DNA from: Cercis canadensis | Taxonomy: Eukaryota; Streptophyta; Magnoliopsida; Fabales; Fabaceae | Length of the DNA: 64,000 nt | Reading direction: 5' to 3' | NCBI GenBank assembly: GCA_003255065.1 | Contig: QAOA01000393.1 | Location: 1 to 64,000 of the forward strand | In this document: in pieces, positions 1-12,779 of the stretch | Position numbering within the stretch: the first letter of the stretch is position 1 | Layout of the letters: each line of letters begins with the position of its first letter | Notes under the pieces: generated by a model | The model's database searches: none | Seen by the model: only the letters and a program-made list of their open reading frames with translations | What the model was told of the DNA's origin: nothing | Translations under genes and position numbers: made by a program

Positions 1-1010
1 GAGCTAAATAGGCCAGCCATTAGCCACTTTAGGAAATTGGGCAAAAAAGACTTTTGGGTGTTTTGGTCATTGGACTAAACATAGATCCTTTTTTTTGTCC
101 AAACGTGTAGATTTTTTTTTTTGAAGAAAATAAAAAACATGCAAAGCAAATAAAAACCGAAGCAATCCTTGTCACATACAAAGCGACACACATTAAATTG
201 AATGTGCCGTTTGTTAGATGGTAAAAAGAGTTAGGAATTAAGAAGAATATAAATGACAACATATGGAACAAACATTAAAAGAAATATCAAACCACTGACA
301 GAAATTGAGTTATACATCAGAAGCATAAGTAAAATAAGAAGAGAAACTAGAATGAAAGTCAATATGAGGACGTAAAATTACAGCTGAGAAATAAACACAA
401 AGATTACGCATCGGAAATAAAGTGCTTGGGACTCGCTAATTACCTTGGCGAGCTACAGCCTAGACCACGAAACCTTCGAAACCCTAACTGGAGTTTGAGT
501 AGCTGGTATTTTTCCCTTTGACCAAGATGCGGGATCTAGGAAAGTGCATGACATAAATAGAAGATATTTTCTAGTGATGTGAAAATAAATACCCCTGAGC
601 TTTTTAAAATTATGAAGTAGTACCCTCCTTTTTCAATTATTCCAATTATATTCAATGGGTTAAGATTTAAATATATTATAGGTCCTTATAATTTTAGTAT
701 TAGGTCTTTGCATTAAATTTTTTTCTAATCAGCTCCTTATATATTTAATTTGGTGTAATTGGTTAAAAGGGTTAATTTTAAAAATTGAATTACTTTATTT
801 ATAAGACTTAAATTCGAGTCTTATTGTAAAAAGTCTTCTTTTAATAAGTAATCTGTAAATATTATTGTAAAATTTTGTTAAAATAATCTTTAAAACGTAG
901 CAACCTCCTTTCACCCTAAAATTTTTTATACCAAAAAATAAATTTGATATAATTGGCCCTTCTTTGTCACCCCCTATGACGCCATTAGACTCATAATGAC
1001 ATGAAATGCA
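1..1010. repeat. Rearranged duplicate of two blocks from 12.8-14.8 kb
   Basis: Positions 1-370 match 14411-14783 and positions 371-1010 match 12780-13411, both in the same orientation with only scattered differences (a few percent by eye). In the right-hand locus the two blocks lie in the opposite order, about 1 kb apart. Here they are fused directly at about 370/371. The second block carries the promoter and non-coding first exon of the RS-type splicing factor gene, so this copy is an orphan promoter pointing left, out of the window. The left limit is unknown because the window starts inside the first block. A recent segmental rearrangement or an assembly error would both explain it. Confidence 0.85.
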
Positions 1011-3278
1011 TTTTTATAATCAAACATGAAAGAACATTGATTTCATGCATCATATAAATTTATATACAATGAAGTGGATAGCCAACTATATGCCACTAAA
1101 GTTCAAGATGCTAATAAACTGAAATTGATGTTTCATTTAGCTTTTTTCTAAAATTAAAATAGACTTTGAAATCTGAAAGTTGTGTAAATTTAAACCAATA
1201 CTTTAGTTTAGAAAATTTAAAGGAAACAATATATGAGTGGCTTATAATTTTAAGTAGCAAAACAATTAACAAGCTGCTCCCTCCCCAAAGAAAATTTAAG
1301 ATGACAAGAGCAAATTATGGCCAAAGCAAAAGAGCAGGGGGCAAGGGGGACTCGTGGGGCAATTCTCACCAATTTTGTCACTAATAGCATAATGTTGTGA
1401 AAGAAACTTTTGTAGACGACAACTTCGAGCCCACCCAACCAAACAACAAGAAAGAGAGGACAGTTATTTTTGTTTTGTCTGTTTAAGAAAGAATGACAAA
1501 AAAATTTAAAAAAGAAGTGTAGAAAGTTATTATAGATAGAGAATGACCTTTTTCACTAAATTTTGAAGATAGTGTGAGGGATGTGGAATGGGTTCTCGTG
1601 TCACACATTTTCTAGTTTCTTGACAACCACCAGGTGTGTATGCCGAAAAGGTGAGAATTATCTAATCTATTCTTGGTTGCATATTTGAAAGGAATATTTA
1701 AGAAAAGTTAGTATGAATGATCAATAGCTAACAATCCAATTTAAGTTTAGACACGAAACGAATCTTTTTCTTTTGTCCTCCCTAAATAACACTACCTTTA
1801 ATTCCACATTGATGTTCTAATATTAATGTTCACATTTGCATATTAAAAATAAATTCTATACGAATATTACCGAAATTTTTTATTTTTCTTTGGTACAAGT
1901 CTTTATGTTACTACCACATAATCTCTATCACTAATACCCCAAGTTTAATCATGTTGATATTTAAAAGGAGGAATCACATGTACATCAAATTCACATGAAA
2001 TACGATTGGTCAAAAAGAGAAAAAAGTTTACATGAGATACGACAAGTTGTTCTTCCTTCCTTCTTTCTTTTGTTCTTTTTTGCTATTCTGTTCATTGGAT
2101 ATCTTCGTACTTTGTTATTGTATATAAGTGCAATAATCTGTGTTTAAGAATTAATCATTATATTTTTTATTTACATGATTAACATACGCCAATAAGACAG
2201 AGTTTGCTAAACATAATGATAGATATTTATTAGTTGTGGTGTGCCTCTAAAATAATTATTTTATTTCTTAAATTTTTTTGTGCACAATAAAAAACATGAT
2301 TAAGATATTACTCACTAGACAATGTGAATTAGTGTGAAAAACAACTTATGTTTAACAATAATTTAACTTTATTCTATGAACAATGTTGACCGGCTCAAAC
2401 GGACCAATGATGTCAAGGAGAAGTTTGACACGTGTGCCACATCTGACTACTCCTGAAAAAGAGACTGTACTAGTGATATATTACTGGTAGTTAGGAGACA
2501 CGGACGCTGTAATAGGATATTGACGCGTGTACAGTAACTTGATCGTACGATGGAATAGTATCTTATCAGGTTAGTGGGGTCTACCTATCAGTGTTTCCTT
2601 TAACATGACAGCTCTGATTGAGAGACGTGCGGTGGAGGAGCATATTATCCATCTAGTGATTCGTGCCAACAAAGAATATCTAACACCCTTCACTCGCTTA
2701 CACTCACATTAACGATGGGCAATCCCACCAATATTCTTATTCACGGCTAAAAGGAAAAGAAAAGAAAAGAAAAGAAAAACGTATCAAATAATTTATGGAG
2801 CAATGATGTTTTAAATTGAAAACCTATCCTAATTGAAAAAGAAGAAGAAGAAGGAATTATAATGACTTTTGGTGAGTATGTTGATGGTAAAACTGTCTCT
2901 TTTTCTTGCAGACTTGCAGTGATTTTCAATCTCTCTACATGGAACATTTCTTATTTAACTATTAAGAGGCTTCACACTGGTGACCATCTAAGAGTACAAT
3001 AAACTTGCATAAAAGAGTTACAATATATTGTTAACTACTAAGTTATCCAACAACTCTAATCTATAAGGTAAAATATGTTATAAGAATTTGACAGGTCTCT
3101 AGCTAATTCATCCATATGAGCAAGACATTGCTTACAAGTGTGTCTATATACAGACTATATAATGCATGATGAAAATTAATATATGAATGGATGCTATCTT
3201 ACCATCTAAGAAAAATGTCATGACTAATGTGTAATATATATATATATAATCATAGACTCAATAGTCCAAAAATACAAT
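1011..3278. other. Intergenic, no gene seen
   Basis: AT-rich sequence without a coding region I can support. A slightly GC-richer block at about 2390-2700 has no recognisable protein. An AAAAG-type microsatellite sits at about 2752-2779 and a short TA run at about 3234-3249. Confidence 0.5.
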
Positions 3279-3545
3279 GAAGGTGGTTTGGGTTTTATGG
3301 ACCTTTGAGCCTTTTAATAGAGCCCTCTTGGCTAAGGAACGATGGGACCTATTAACTAGACGAACTTCTCTCTGTTTACAAGTGTTGAAAGCTTGTTATT
3401 TCCACTAAACAATTCCTTTTTGGAGGCTCGGCTGGAGTATAATCTGTCTTTCACATGCATGTAGAGACTAGAGAGTTATTGGTGAGGGGTTTGAGAAAGA
3501 CGCATATATAGTGGATGGGTTTTCTCCTTGGTTACCTAGACCATG
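3279..3545 (+). mobile_element. L1-type LINE fragment (end of reverse transcriptase ORF)
   Basis: Translation gives pieces such as EGGLGFMDL, then FNRALLAKERWDLLT and LQVLKACYF. These are typical of the region just after the reverse transcriptase core of plant L1-type LINEs, where the family reads roughly GGLGFRDLxxFNxALLAKQxWRLL. The pieces lie in more than one frame and contain stops, so this is a dead fragment. No 5' part and no clear poly(A) tail are visible. The identification rests on recalled family motifs. Confidence 0.6.
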
Positions 3546-5132
3546 ACGTTTTTGACATGCTTTGCATGATTGTACGTAATGAGTGTATTCAAGGTGAGCA
3601 AATTAAGGGGTTCTTCTTCCTCTTGTATTTGCATGGTGAACTTGATTTGGATGAGTTTCTGTTTGGCTAAAAAAAAAAAAAAGAAAGTGGTTTGACTATT
3701 TCTCCTTGTAGTTGTACATCACATGCATGCTTTATAATAGTAATAGTAGTCAATTAATTTTAAAAGCTCTAAGTGTGGATGTTAATGTCTTGATTATCTT
3801 GTATTACCGTTGTGAAATTTTGGATTTGGGTAACACGCGCATGCATGAAATGGAAGAGGGAATTGGTTAATATTTTTAGATTAAAAAAGTTTGAGAAAAA
3901 GTAGATTGTCTCATGTCTGAAAAAGCAAACGCAATAAATGGGATCCATGTTGCCAGTTGTGCGCTTCTTTTTGAATGGTCGCAAGATTTTAGGCCGTAAG
4001 CAGTAAAGGGAATGCGGATTGGCGAATAATCCAGAGTACATTCGTGATGGATTCGCGCACTAACAAGAACAATTCACCATCTCTTACAATTGCAATTGCC
4101 ACCACAGATTGAATCTCTTCTCTTCTGCCCTCTTTCTCTCTAGTTTGCAGCTTTCACGGGGCGATGGTCTCCCCCTTCCTTGTTTGCTTCCTGTCTTGCC
4201 TATTGTGGCCGCATTTGTTAAAAGGATGGCCAAAACCGAAAACTGCGTACAACTAACTCCTTGTACTTGTAGAGAGTGGATAAGAGCCAGAGAAAGTTTG
4301 AAAAAGACAAAGGGATGCTGTCAACTATGGATTTATTTTTAATTTATTAAAGGATACAAACTATGGATTGGGCTTCTCTCAAGCCTAGTATTATCTATTT
4401 GGATCTTATTAATAGATAAGCCCACATATTTTCTTTTTTCATTGTTTTAGGCTTTTAGTTATCAAGAGTTCGCACAAGAGTACAGAGGTTAACAATCTTT
4501 ATACTCTACACATACATTTACACATGTGTATATATAATATATGTTTTTATTTTTTATTTTTTATCTTTTATTTTTATTCATGCAAAACGCATCCGCATTG
4601 ATAAATTTATATAAATTAACATTTTGACTAGAGCTGTTCAAAACCCAAATTAACCAGACCAAGTCAATCAACTAAAACCAAACTGATGAATTGGTTTTGT
4701 TTTAATTTTTATGTGGTTTGGGTTGGGTTGGAATTTTTTAATAAATCTTAGATTGGGTTGGATTCAGGTTAACAAAAATAATAAACCAATTTAATTCAAC
4801 CCAACCCAACCCAATTATTTACTAAAACAAAGCATATTTAAAAAAAATATATCACTATAAAATTTTACACGTAAAAACTCTTAGATTTTCTCAATCATTA
4901 ACACATATTACGTTATGTAATTAAAATATGAAAGTATTTTCACTAACAAATTGGAATATGAAAATTAGTTGACAATATATTTTTGATAATTTTATTTATT
5001 TTTTTATCAAATGTATTTTGGTACATAACTTTGTTTCAAACTAAGAAATTAACCAATCCAAACTGACTTTTCATGCTGTGAGTTGATCAGGTTGTAAGTC
5101 TCTTAGTTTGGGTTTTAGAGTATAAAAAATGG
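3546..5132. other. Intergenic, AT-rich with CCCAAC-type repeats
   Basis: No gene that I can support. The part at about 4630-5110 contains many short AACCCAACCC and GGGTTGGGTT motifs in both orientations, a pattern seen in the subterminal regions of some non-autonomous hAT elements. I could not define paired ends, so I do not call an element. Confidence 0.35.
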
Positions 5133-5527
5133 TGAACACTATGCTACCACCTCTTGTGATATTCTCGTATGCTACACCCTCACCCACACATGAGACCCAA
5201 TAAGAGTTACAGTGTGATTTTGGTGTCATTACGAAGATCTCAAAAAATTAAATTACCTAGTATGTGCCAGAACATACGGTTCCTTATAAAATACAAAAAT
5301 AACACGATATAGGAAAGCATGTTAGAAAATAACTTTTTGACACACTTTCTTATATCATGACGTTCTTATATTTTATAAGGAACTATATGTTTTAGCACTA
5401 AATAGGTGACTCAATTTTTCAATATCTTCGCAATGATACTAAAATCACACTATAAGTCTTACTAGATCCCATCCAACTAAAGGAAGTGTAGCATAAGAAA
5501 GTAATATAAGAGGTGTTAGCTTAGCCC
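5133..5527. mobile_element. Fold-back MITE, about 395 bp
   Basis: The left arm (about 5133-5310) and the right arm (about 5345-5527) are imperfect reverse complements over roughly 170 bases. Matching blocks include ACACCTCTT/CCACCTCTT at the ends, TATGCTACAC, AGTGTGATTTT, GTTCCTTATAAAAT and ATGATATAAGAAAG. There is no coding capacity. This is the structure of a MITE with long inverted arms. I could not identify an unambiguous target duplication or superfamily. Confidence 0.75.
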
Positions 5528-5554
5528 GCCGCACCCAAAAAAAATATCTTGAAT

Positions 5555-5914
5555 TGGATTTAGATTGAGCCTAAATACAAACTAACCCAGCCCATGAACA
5601 CAACTTCGAGACACTCGCCTTTGAACGCGCACTCACAAGTGCACTCGAATTATGTGATCTAGGGAAACACCATGTGTTTTCGTACCAAACAAACATGGAA
5701 CTCCGCTTTGGTTCGTGTTTGTTACTTCATTATTGGATTCGGATTGAGCCTAAATACAAACTAACCCAGCCCATGAACACAACTTCGAGACACTCGCCTC
5801 TGACCGCGCACTCACAAGTGCACTCGAATTATGCGATCTAGGGAACACCATGTGTTTTCGTACCAAACAAACATGGAATTCCGCTTTGGTTCGTGTTTGT
5901 TACTTCATTATTGG
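5555..5914. repeat. Tandem duplication, two units of about 179 bp
   Basis: Two nearly identical head-to-tail copies at 5555-5733 and 5734-5914. Both contain GAGCCTAAATACAAACTAAC, GACACTCGCCT and CATGTGTTTTCGTACCAAAC. They differ at only a few positions, so the duplication is recent. A short ORF that crosses the second unit has no recognisable product. Confidence 0.9.
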
Positions 5915-6589
5915 ACCTACAGGCAAAGTGCAAACCTTTCTATTCTATTATTATTATTTTTTCTAGAAAACTCTAATTTATTTCCTTTCATTTTATTTCA
6001 TGTGCATCTTACTCTCAATTATTTTATAACGTGCAACTCACCTTCAAACAAATACTTCTGATGAAATGTGTAAAAAAAACCTCATTTCACAAACGGCAAT
6101 TTATTATTGAACAGAAAAAGTCACATGCCATCACGTGTGAGTCTTCTCCAAAACCTATCCCTTCGACTCTTCCTGTGGCTCTTATGGTTTACATTACATT
6201 GGAAACAACTCATAAGAGTAGCCAAATATTAACAAGGTATCAATTAAGCTATTAAGTGAAAATTTATGAATCATTTTATATTTAATACTCTCTTGTATGT
6301 AAAAGTCTTTTGAGCTTGAAACATTAACAAAGCACATGTTTACTTATAAATTGTGTTAAAATTTTAATTTAATTGAGAAAATATGAGCAAAAAAATTAGA
6401 TCTCCTAACTACTTGATCAAAGAGATTTTGATACTATATTAAGAACTAATTTAACCCAAAATATTTAACTATTAAGTGAAAGTTCAAGAATAATTTTAGA
6501 TATGTATATTGTCTTTCTTTGTCTCCATCCCTCTCGTTTTGGTATAATGCATTACTTATTCCCGTTTAGTTAGTGGAATGTGATATATA
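5915..6589. other. Intergenic, nothing recognised
   Basis: AT-rich sequence. Short ORFs here resemble no family I know. Confidence 0.4.
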
Positions 6590-7462
6590 AGAATGGAAAT
6601 GGGAATGAGAATAGGAATAAAATAGAATATGAATTCCCACTATCATGTTCAGTGTGTGACATATACTTATCATAGAGCCTTAGAATCAAAATTTCCCTCA
6701 CATTAAAAACGTGGTTCATTGCACATCTCATGACTAACTGTCAAATCACTTGGCTGGCCGTACCAACAATTGAGTCCCCATTTGAGTAAAAAGCATGGTC
6801 CACCGATTTGCTTCATATATTTTCTTTTCAAACCTTGAAGACCTCAATTGATTGAGTTGAGGACAAATTCTTATGAAATATCCCACATCATCTAATCCAA
6901 ATGAGTACAACTATCTAAAATTTATGTCCGCGCTTGTTTTTTCTATTTCTCTTTCTTTCTTGCTTTTTATATTTTTCTTTCTCTCTCTTTATGGATTTCT
7001 TTTCTTTATGTTTTATTTACCGTGCAAAGCACAAGTATGCAACTAATTCTCACCAAGTGTAAGAACTTGTTTGAGTGTAGAAAAACCTCTCGTCAACTAT
7101 CCAAAGCCTAAAGAAAATGGGAATGAGAATAGGAATAAAATGGAATATGCATTCCCACTATCATGTTCAGTGTGACATATACTTTCTTATCATAGAGCCT
7201 TGATCAAAATTTCCCTCACATTAAAAATGTGGTTCATTCCACATCTTACTAACTGTCAAATCTGGCTGGCCACACCAACAATTGAGTCCCCATTTGAGTA
7301 AAAAGCATGGTCCACTGATTTGCTTCATATCTTTCTTTTTCAAACCTTGAAGACAAATTCTCACTGAAATATCCCACATCATCTAATTCTCACCGAGTGT
7401 AGGAACCTGTTTGAGTGTAGACAAACCTCTCGTCAACTATCCAAAGCCTAAAGACTTATCAT
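6590..7462. repeat. Imperfect tandem duplication (about 520-bp unit and a shortened copy)
   Basis: The segment at about 6595-7113 is repeated at about 7114-7462. Both copies begin with GGGAATGAGAATAGGAATAA, continue through TCCCACTATCATGTTCAGTG and end with CTCGTCAACTATCCAAAGCC. The second copy lacks roughly 170-180 internal bases that carry the TTTTCTTT-rich block at 6930-7010. No gene is visible in either copy. Confidence 0.85.
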
Positions 7463-8736
7463 TGAGTGTAAAATAGTTGAGCTTGCTTAGCATCTTATGA
7501 GACTAAGAAATAAAATTTCAGGGTTTAAATTGGAAGTCACATCTTTTTCTTTTTGCACCCATTTTGTTTAATTTGTACAAATAGTGACATTTGAATTTAA
7601 CTCACCTAAATTTTAATCTAACCTAGTTGCTCGAATCAAAATAAGAAACAAAGGACTTCTTTACATAATTCCTAGATAAAACTGACTATACAATAATCTG
7701 TTTTAAAAGATGATTTTAACTCACCTTAACAAGGCACACTATCGTAGTGAAAAATTATCTCATTTTTGGGGCAGGGGGAAGAGGGCCCAAAAGAAAACTT
7801 TCTTGAGTTCAAACTTGAGCTTACTTCATCCAAATGCCAATTCAGCCTAAAGCTCTGATTGCGCAAATTATAGTAAATAATAAAGGTTTTGATTCCAACA
7901 CAGCTTACTCTTCCAATTACACAATCCTTCGAAACGGTAAAACAAACGAATAGTAAGTTAGTAACGCAAACTGGAAGGAACAAGGATGTTCCAAGAATCG
8001 AAATTCGCAACAAGAAAAACTACTTACTGCTATTGATTGTTGGATGCTCAGAGTTTAGAACGGCTGGCCAAACTATCCCATTAGAACTGAAATGGATTCT
8101 AGAGCAACATGACTAATGTTATCTTCCTCCTAGACTGAAACTAATATGCTGTCAATATGCAATTCCTCTTTAATATTTTTTTTTTCTATAAAAACAAATT
8201 CTGTTACTTGGACTACAAGGAACTACTGACCTACTTGCGGCAGACACAAACCCCAGCATGCTCACTGGGAGCAGATATTGTTGCAGACTTCATGCTTGGA
8301 CAGCTACAATTACTAAAACCCATCTAACTTTGGTGTTTTTCTTAGCCTCACTCTGAGGGTTGAAATGTGTGCCTTATCGTAGGACTGTCACTTCCAGGAA
8401 AGTTAACCTGCAGTTTGCGAACTTTAGGAAAGTTTGATGAGTTTTCATGCAATATGCTTCAGGTAACCATGACAAGATGTCCACACAAGGATTTAAGCGA
8501 TCTACAAGGCCAAATAATGATCAAAGATTCAGTATCACTATTTAATTGGACTGTAAAAACAAGATTCCACTAGAAACAGTAAAACATGGAACTATCTTAA
8601 CGAATAAACTAACACTGACAACCCCCTACATAAGTTCCAAACCTTAACCACTACTACACTATAGCGTTTTGCAGAAATTAATCACAACTGCACCGCATAA
8701 GTTATCACTCAAGGCTGAGCTCATCCAAGATTGCAA
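7463..8736. other. Intergenic and probable 3' UTR of the splicing factor gene
   Basis: The part nearest 8736 is probably the 3' untranslated region of the minus-strand splicing factor gene, but I see no decisive poly(A) signal. The rest has short ORFs on both strands with no family resemblance. Confidence 0.4.
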
Positions 8737-11700
8737 TCATTCTTCGGCAGGGGGTGACTGGCTGCATTATCAGGAATGAATATGTAAGTTAAACAAGATA
8801 CTAAACACATATTAACAAGTTCGAAGAAAAATATATCAGAATGAACGGAACATGATCATAGCAATAAGAGTTAATTACACAGACCTCCCCTACAAAAACA
8901 TCCCCTCTTAATTTGAAATTAGAAACACCTCCCTTAGAGTACATTTTCAAGGTAAGTTTTATATTAATTATGTTAAAGGTAAACATAGAGAGGTATCTGC
9001 AACTTATGAAAAGAGAAAAGCAGGGTTTCTGTTATGCTAAACTGTAAACTAAGCAAGATCTGCAATTTTTTAAACAAGGGTGGTCTATGTAATTTCATCA
9101 AATCTCAAGGGAGGTCAATGTCATTTACTCTAGGAATAATAATATTAATAGTACAAACCTGCGGTATCTTTCATGCATGGGACTTTCAGGAGCATCGTAG
9201 TTGGGACTGTCCCTGGGCTCAGGCATAGAATTTGGGCTCCCTGCATAACCATTGTAAGGACTGGAATTCCCTCTTGCATCAGGACTACGCCTGGAGCCAT
9301 GACCATTTTCAGGACTAGCCCTCTCCATTTCGTAAGGGCTACGGCTGGAACCACGACCATTTTGAGGGCTTATCCTCTCTCTTCCATTAGGACTATGGGA
9401 GGGAGAGTTGCCACGGTCAGTTCTCATCCGCTCTTTATGATAAGGACTATGGCTGGAGCCACGAACATGATCAGAACCATCCCTCTCTCTTCTATGTGGA
9501 CTGCGGCTTCCACGACCATAATCAGGGCTAGCTTGATCTCTCCGAGAGGCACTTCGGCTGCGGCCACGACCATAGTCAGGGCTGCCCCTCTCTCTCCTAT
9601 ATGGACTAGCAGCATGGCCATAATCAGGGCTACCCCTTTCTCTACGATAAGGACTGGGTGATCGTCTCCTATCACGACTTCTATCACGTGGACGATCATA
9701 ACTTCTCGGAGGGCTATATCCATTCCGCTTATCATCATCATCCTTCACAGCAAATTCAACAGAAATAACTCGATCCATTAACTTGCTGCAAATTGACATT
9801 TGAACAGAAATCATCAATGTTATCATTGTAATAATAGACCAATCTGAGAATCTCAAATAAATAAATTAATTAATTAATAAAATAAACTGGGAAAGGAAGG
9901 TTGACAAGAACTTGGACACAGTGATCAATCATAATAACATAATTTGTCATATGCAAGGGCACAATATATGATGACAAAGCTACAAACCCAATCCCATCTG
10001 ACTCAAATCAATAGACTAGAGGCTCATGGACGAGAAAACTAAGGAAATAGAACATCTCCAAGGACCAAGACCAAAACACAGGATAATAAAAGCATGGGAT
10101 TTCCTGTGCAAAACTTTTACCTCATATTGGTAGCTTCCAAGGCTCTGGTGGCATCATCCTCTGATTCATATTGAACAAATGCAAAATTCCTTCTGATCCT
10201 CACACTGACTATCTTACCATATGGCTCAAAGTGCCTCTCCAAGTCCCTTGTCCTGGTACGGTATGTATCAAAATTAATCACAAATAAGGTCTTTGATGGC
10301 CTTACATTAGTTGAAGATCTTCTGGAACCACCAGGCCTTCTAATGCCACGTTCATGCTGCAAAAGTATGTCAAGTGTTGATTAAAACATGATGTAAAACA
10401 TAGTAATAAGTGAAGTTTTTCATCAAAAAAAGTGCTACCTTTGTCCATTCCACACGAAGTCTGCGTCCCTTCCGACCAAATTCCACCCGATCAAGAGCAC
10501 GGATTGCATCCTCACCATCTCGCTCATCTTCCATATAGATAAAAGCAAACCCTACAGAACAGGCAAAATTCTATCAATAAAAATTCAACTTTCACTAATT
10601 GCTAAAAACAAAAAGGAAGAGATAGTTAGGTGAATAATCCTCCTATAAAAGAACACTTAATGCGGCAGCCCTCCCTTCAGTAATGCACAAAGCACCTCAA
10701 CACCAAACCTATATTAAACTTTTGGCAAGCCTCCTTATTTCTGTAAACTAACTTGACCAACAAAAATTAGTAACAGACCTTGTATAATAAAGAAATTGGT
10801 GTCAAGAACTACAATCCAAAAGTGTGGGTCTCATGGTAGGTCAATGGAAAGAGAGTGCCTTCTCCATCTATACTGCTGCCTCTGCTGTGAGGTCGGCAAT
10901 GTTTCAACCTTGAAACATGTCCGAATTGAAGGCTGAGCAAAAGGCATGAGGAATGAAGGGCAAATGTGACAGGTAAATGTGGAACGGTTGTGCCATTGCA
11001 GACCAAATTGAAACTTCTTCAGAAGAAGAAGATGTGCATCACAGGCAGGAAACGGAATTCTGGAAAGCCCATCCATTAGCCTGGAAGATTATGGATATGC
11101 CAAGATAATCCTGCGCCAAAGAAAATGTTGAGTATGGGGGTCGATGCTTCAAAAAACATTTTTTTTTCTTAAAGATATCTTGAACCCCCACAAATGCTCA
11201 ACAAGGTGCCGTACATCAAGGTCCAACTCTTGATACAGAATCAATGTCTTGGAAGGTAATCTGTAGCTTCTGAACCACCATTTATGATGCGAACTTTGAG
11301 ATAAAATCTCTGCAGCTGTCCCTTGATGCTGGTTCTCTTAAATATCTTATAGCAGAATGTGCAAGTTATGTACTTTTTACTAAACCTTAAGCTCACGTAA
11401 TCAAAATCCTTACTAGTTTTAATGTCAGCTTTTGCAGTGCTCGTGTTCAACGTTTAAAATACAAATTAAACAATTTATCATGTCAAAAGCCAAAACCAGG
11501 AAAATCCCCAATCGTGACCATGTCCCACCACAACTCATCCCGCAGGCCACGGAGCAGATAAAAAAAAAAAAANAGCAGATAAAAAAAAAAAAAACAGCTT
11601 GCTTCCCCTTGAACAATTAATTAAATCAAACAAAGCAGCAATCCGGTTCAACATTTGCGCTGCATATATAATAATTATTACACACAATAAACTCACTTTT

Positions 11701-12024
11701 TCATACAAAGACAGAATCATTCACTATTTTTGAAGACTACAAACTTAGGTTTCAAAAATTCAATCTCATAAACTTGATGTACCAGTACACCAAAGTAATC
11801 CAAACCCAAAATGCTCAAATCAGACCCGTGATAATATTCTCAATAATTGAATCAGGAAATAGTAATGGAAATTGAAAGGCTATGAAGACGTTTATCTTAG
11901 AATGCCAGAAAAACTTACCAGACTTCATATCCACCCTATCAACCTTCCCATATCTTCTAAAAAGCCGCTCCAGATCAGACTGCCGAGCATCGTATTCAAA
12001 ATTTCCACAGAAAATTGGCCTCAT
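8737..12024 (-). CDS. RS40: RS-type SR splicing factor, RS40/RS41-like (5 coding exons)
   Basis: Nuclear pre-mRNA splicing factor of the plant-specific RS subfamily, expected to bind RNA and recruit spliceosome components. Coding exons on the minus strand are 12024-11919, 10551-10439, 10356-10121, 9785-9159 and 8761-8737. All four introns are GT-AG and the sum is 1,107 bases, giving 368 residues. RRM1 (about 1-72) starts [20 protein letters not shown] and contains [14 protein letters not shown]2 (about 96-165) has KTLFVINFD and [13 protein letters not shown]. The link VEWTKHERG lies between them. The tail from about residue 166 starts [19 protein letters not shown] and runs into repeats of [13 protein letters not shown] rich in S, R and P, ending SQSPPAEE from the 25-base last exon. 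RS40/RS41 fits better than RS31 because of [10 protein letters not shown] and VEWTK. A non-coding first exon probably lies near 12860-12940. Intron 1 is long (1.37 kb). Confidence 0.93.
8868..9133. mobile_element. MITE inside the last intron of the splicing factor gene
   Basis: The ends are imperfect inverted repeats: GAGTTAATTACACAGACCTC on the left, and GAGTAAATGACATTGACCTC when the right end is read in reverse complement. The element is about 265 bp with no coding capacity and sits wholly inside the 8762-9158 intron, close to the donor of exon 4. No clear target duplication was found. Confidence 0.65.
11552..11596. repeat. Duplicated poly(A) tract with an N
   Basis: Two copies of GCAGATA followed by a run of 12-14 A lie side by side, with an N at 11573 between them. 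It sits in intron 1 of the splicing factor gene. This is either a true short duplication or an assembly join at a homopolymer. Confidence 0.7.
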
Positions 12025-12779
12025 TTTCCCTTAACACAAGTTGAGAAACCTTCCACAGTTATTACATACCCAAAGCGCAAAAATGGACAAGCAAAGTCGT
12101 AGAACTAATAAAATTTAGCATTCTTAATAAGTTCTTAGTACCCCCCACCCAAAACTAAACATACAAACATAAATTGAAGCTCAATCACAAAGCAGATTCC
12201 TTAGAATTTCTACACCCCTATTACATAACAGAGGGTGAATTAAGTCATACTGGTATCAAACCTTCCTTTTTTTTTTTTCGGAAAACTGAAAACCATGCAT
12301 CACGTTTAAATAAAGAACAGAAAAAGTATCATGATTTCACTTCACCGGAGGGAAACAGTCCTTTGACAAATAAACAGCAAGTACCACCAAAATTATACCA
12401 CATTTCAAAGATTAAACCATTTCCACAAGACTAAAAACTAATATACACATACTCAATGCAAATTTAAGAAAGATTTTGTCATTCATCCAAAACCCATCAA
12501 AAAGGAGAAGCCATCGAATATAATTAAGGAAAGAAAAAAAAAAAAAAAAGGCACGCAACCAATGAAACTTACTTCCCAGAACAGATCAAGGCAGAGAACA
12601 ATTAGATCTGCAATACACAGAAGAAAGACCTTCAACTCTGACAGAAATCCCAGAATCGAATAGAAATTTGGGTTTCAACAGAAGTCCTTTATCCAACAGT
12701 ACAAGCACAAGGAAAGTTACCAGATCCCAGATCTTCCTTTCTCCGCTACCTTCACAAAAACCAAAAGTAAACAATTTTT

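Noticed and set aside
4109-4342. 77-codon ORF on the plus strand
   Set aside because: It has no ATG at its start and no recognisable domain.
4630-5110. hAT-type MITE with CCCAAC repeats
   Set aside because: The left end looks plausible (TAGAGCTGTTCAAAACCC), but no matching right terminus or target duplication could be found.
9173-9661. Plus-strand ORF of 162 codons over the RS tail exon
   Set aside because: It is the antisense shadow of the repetitive Ser/Arg-coding exon of the splicing factor.
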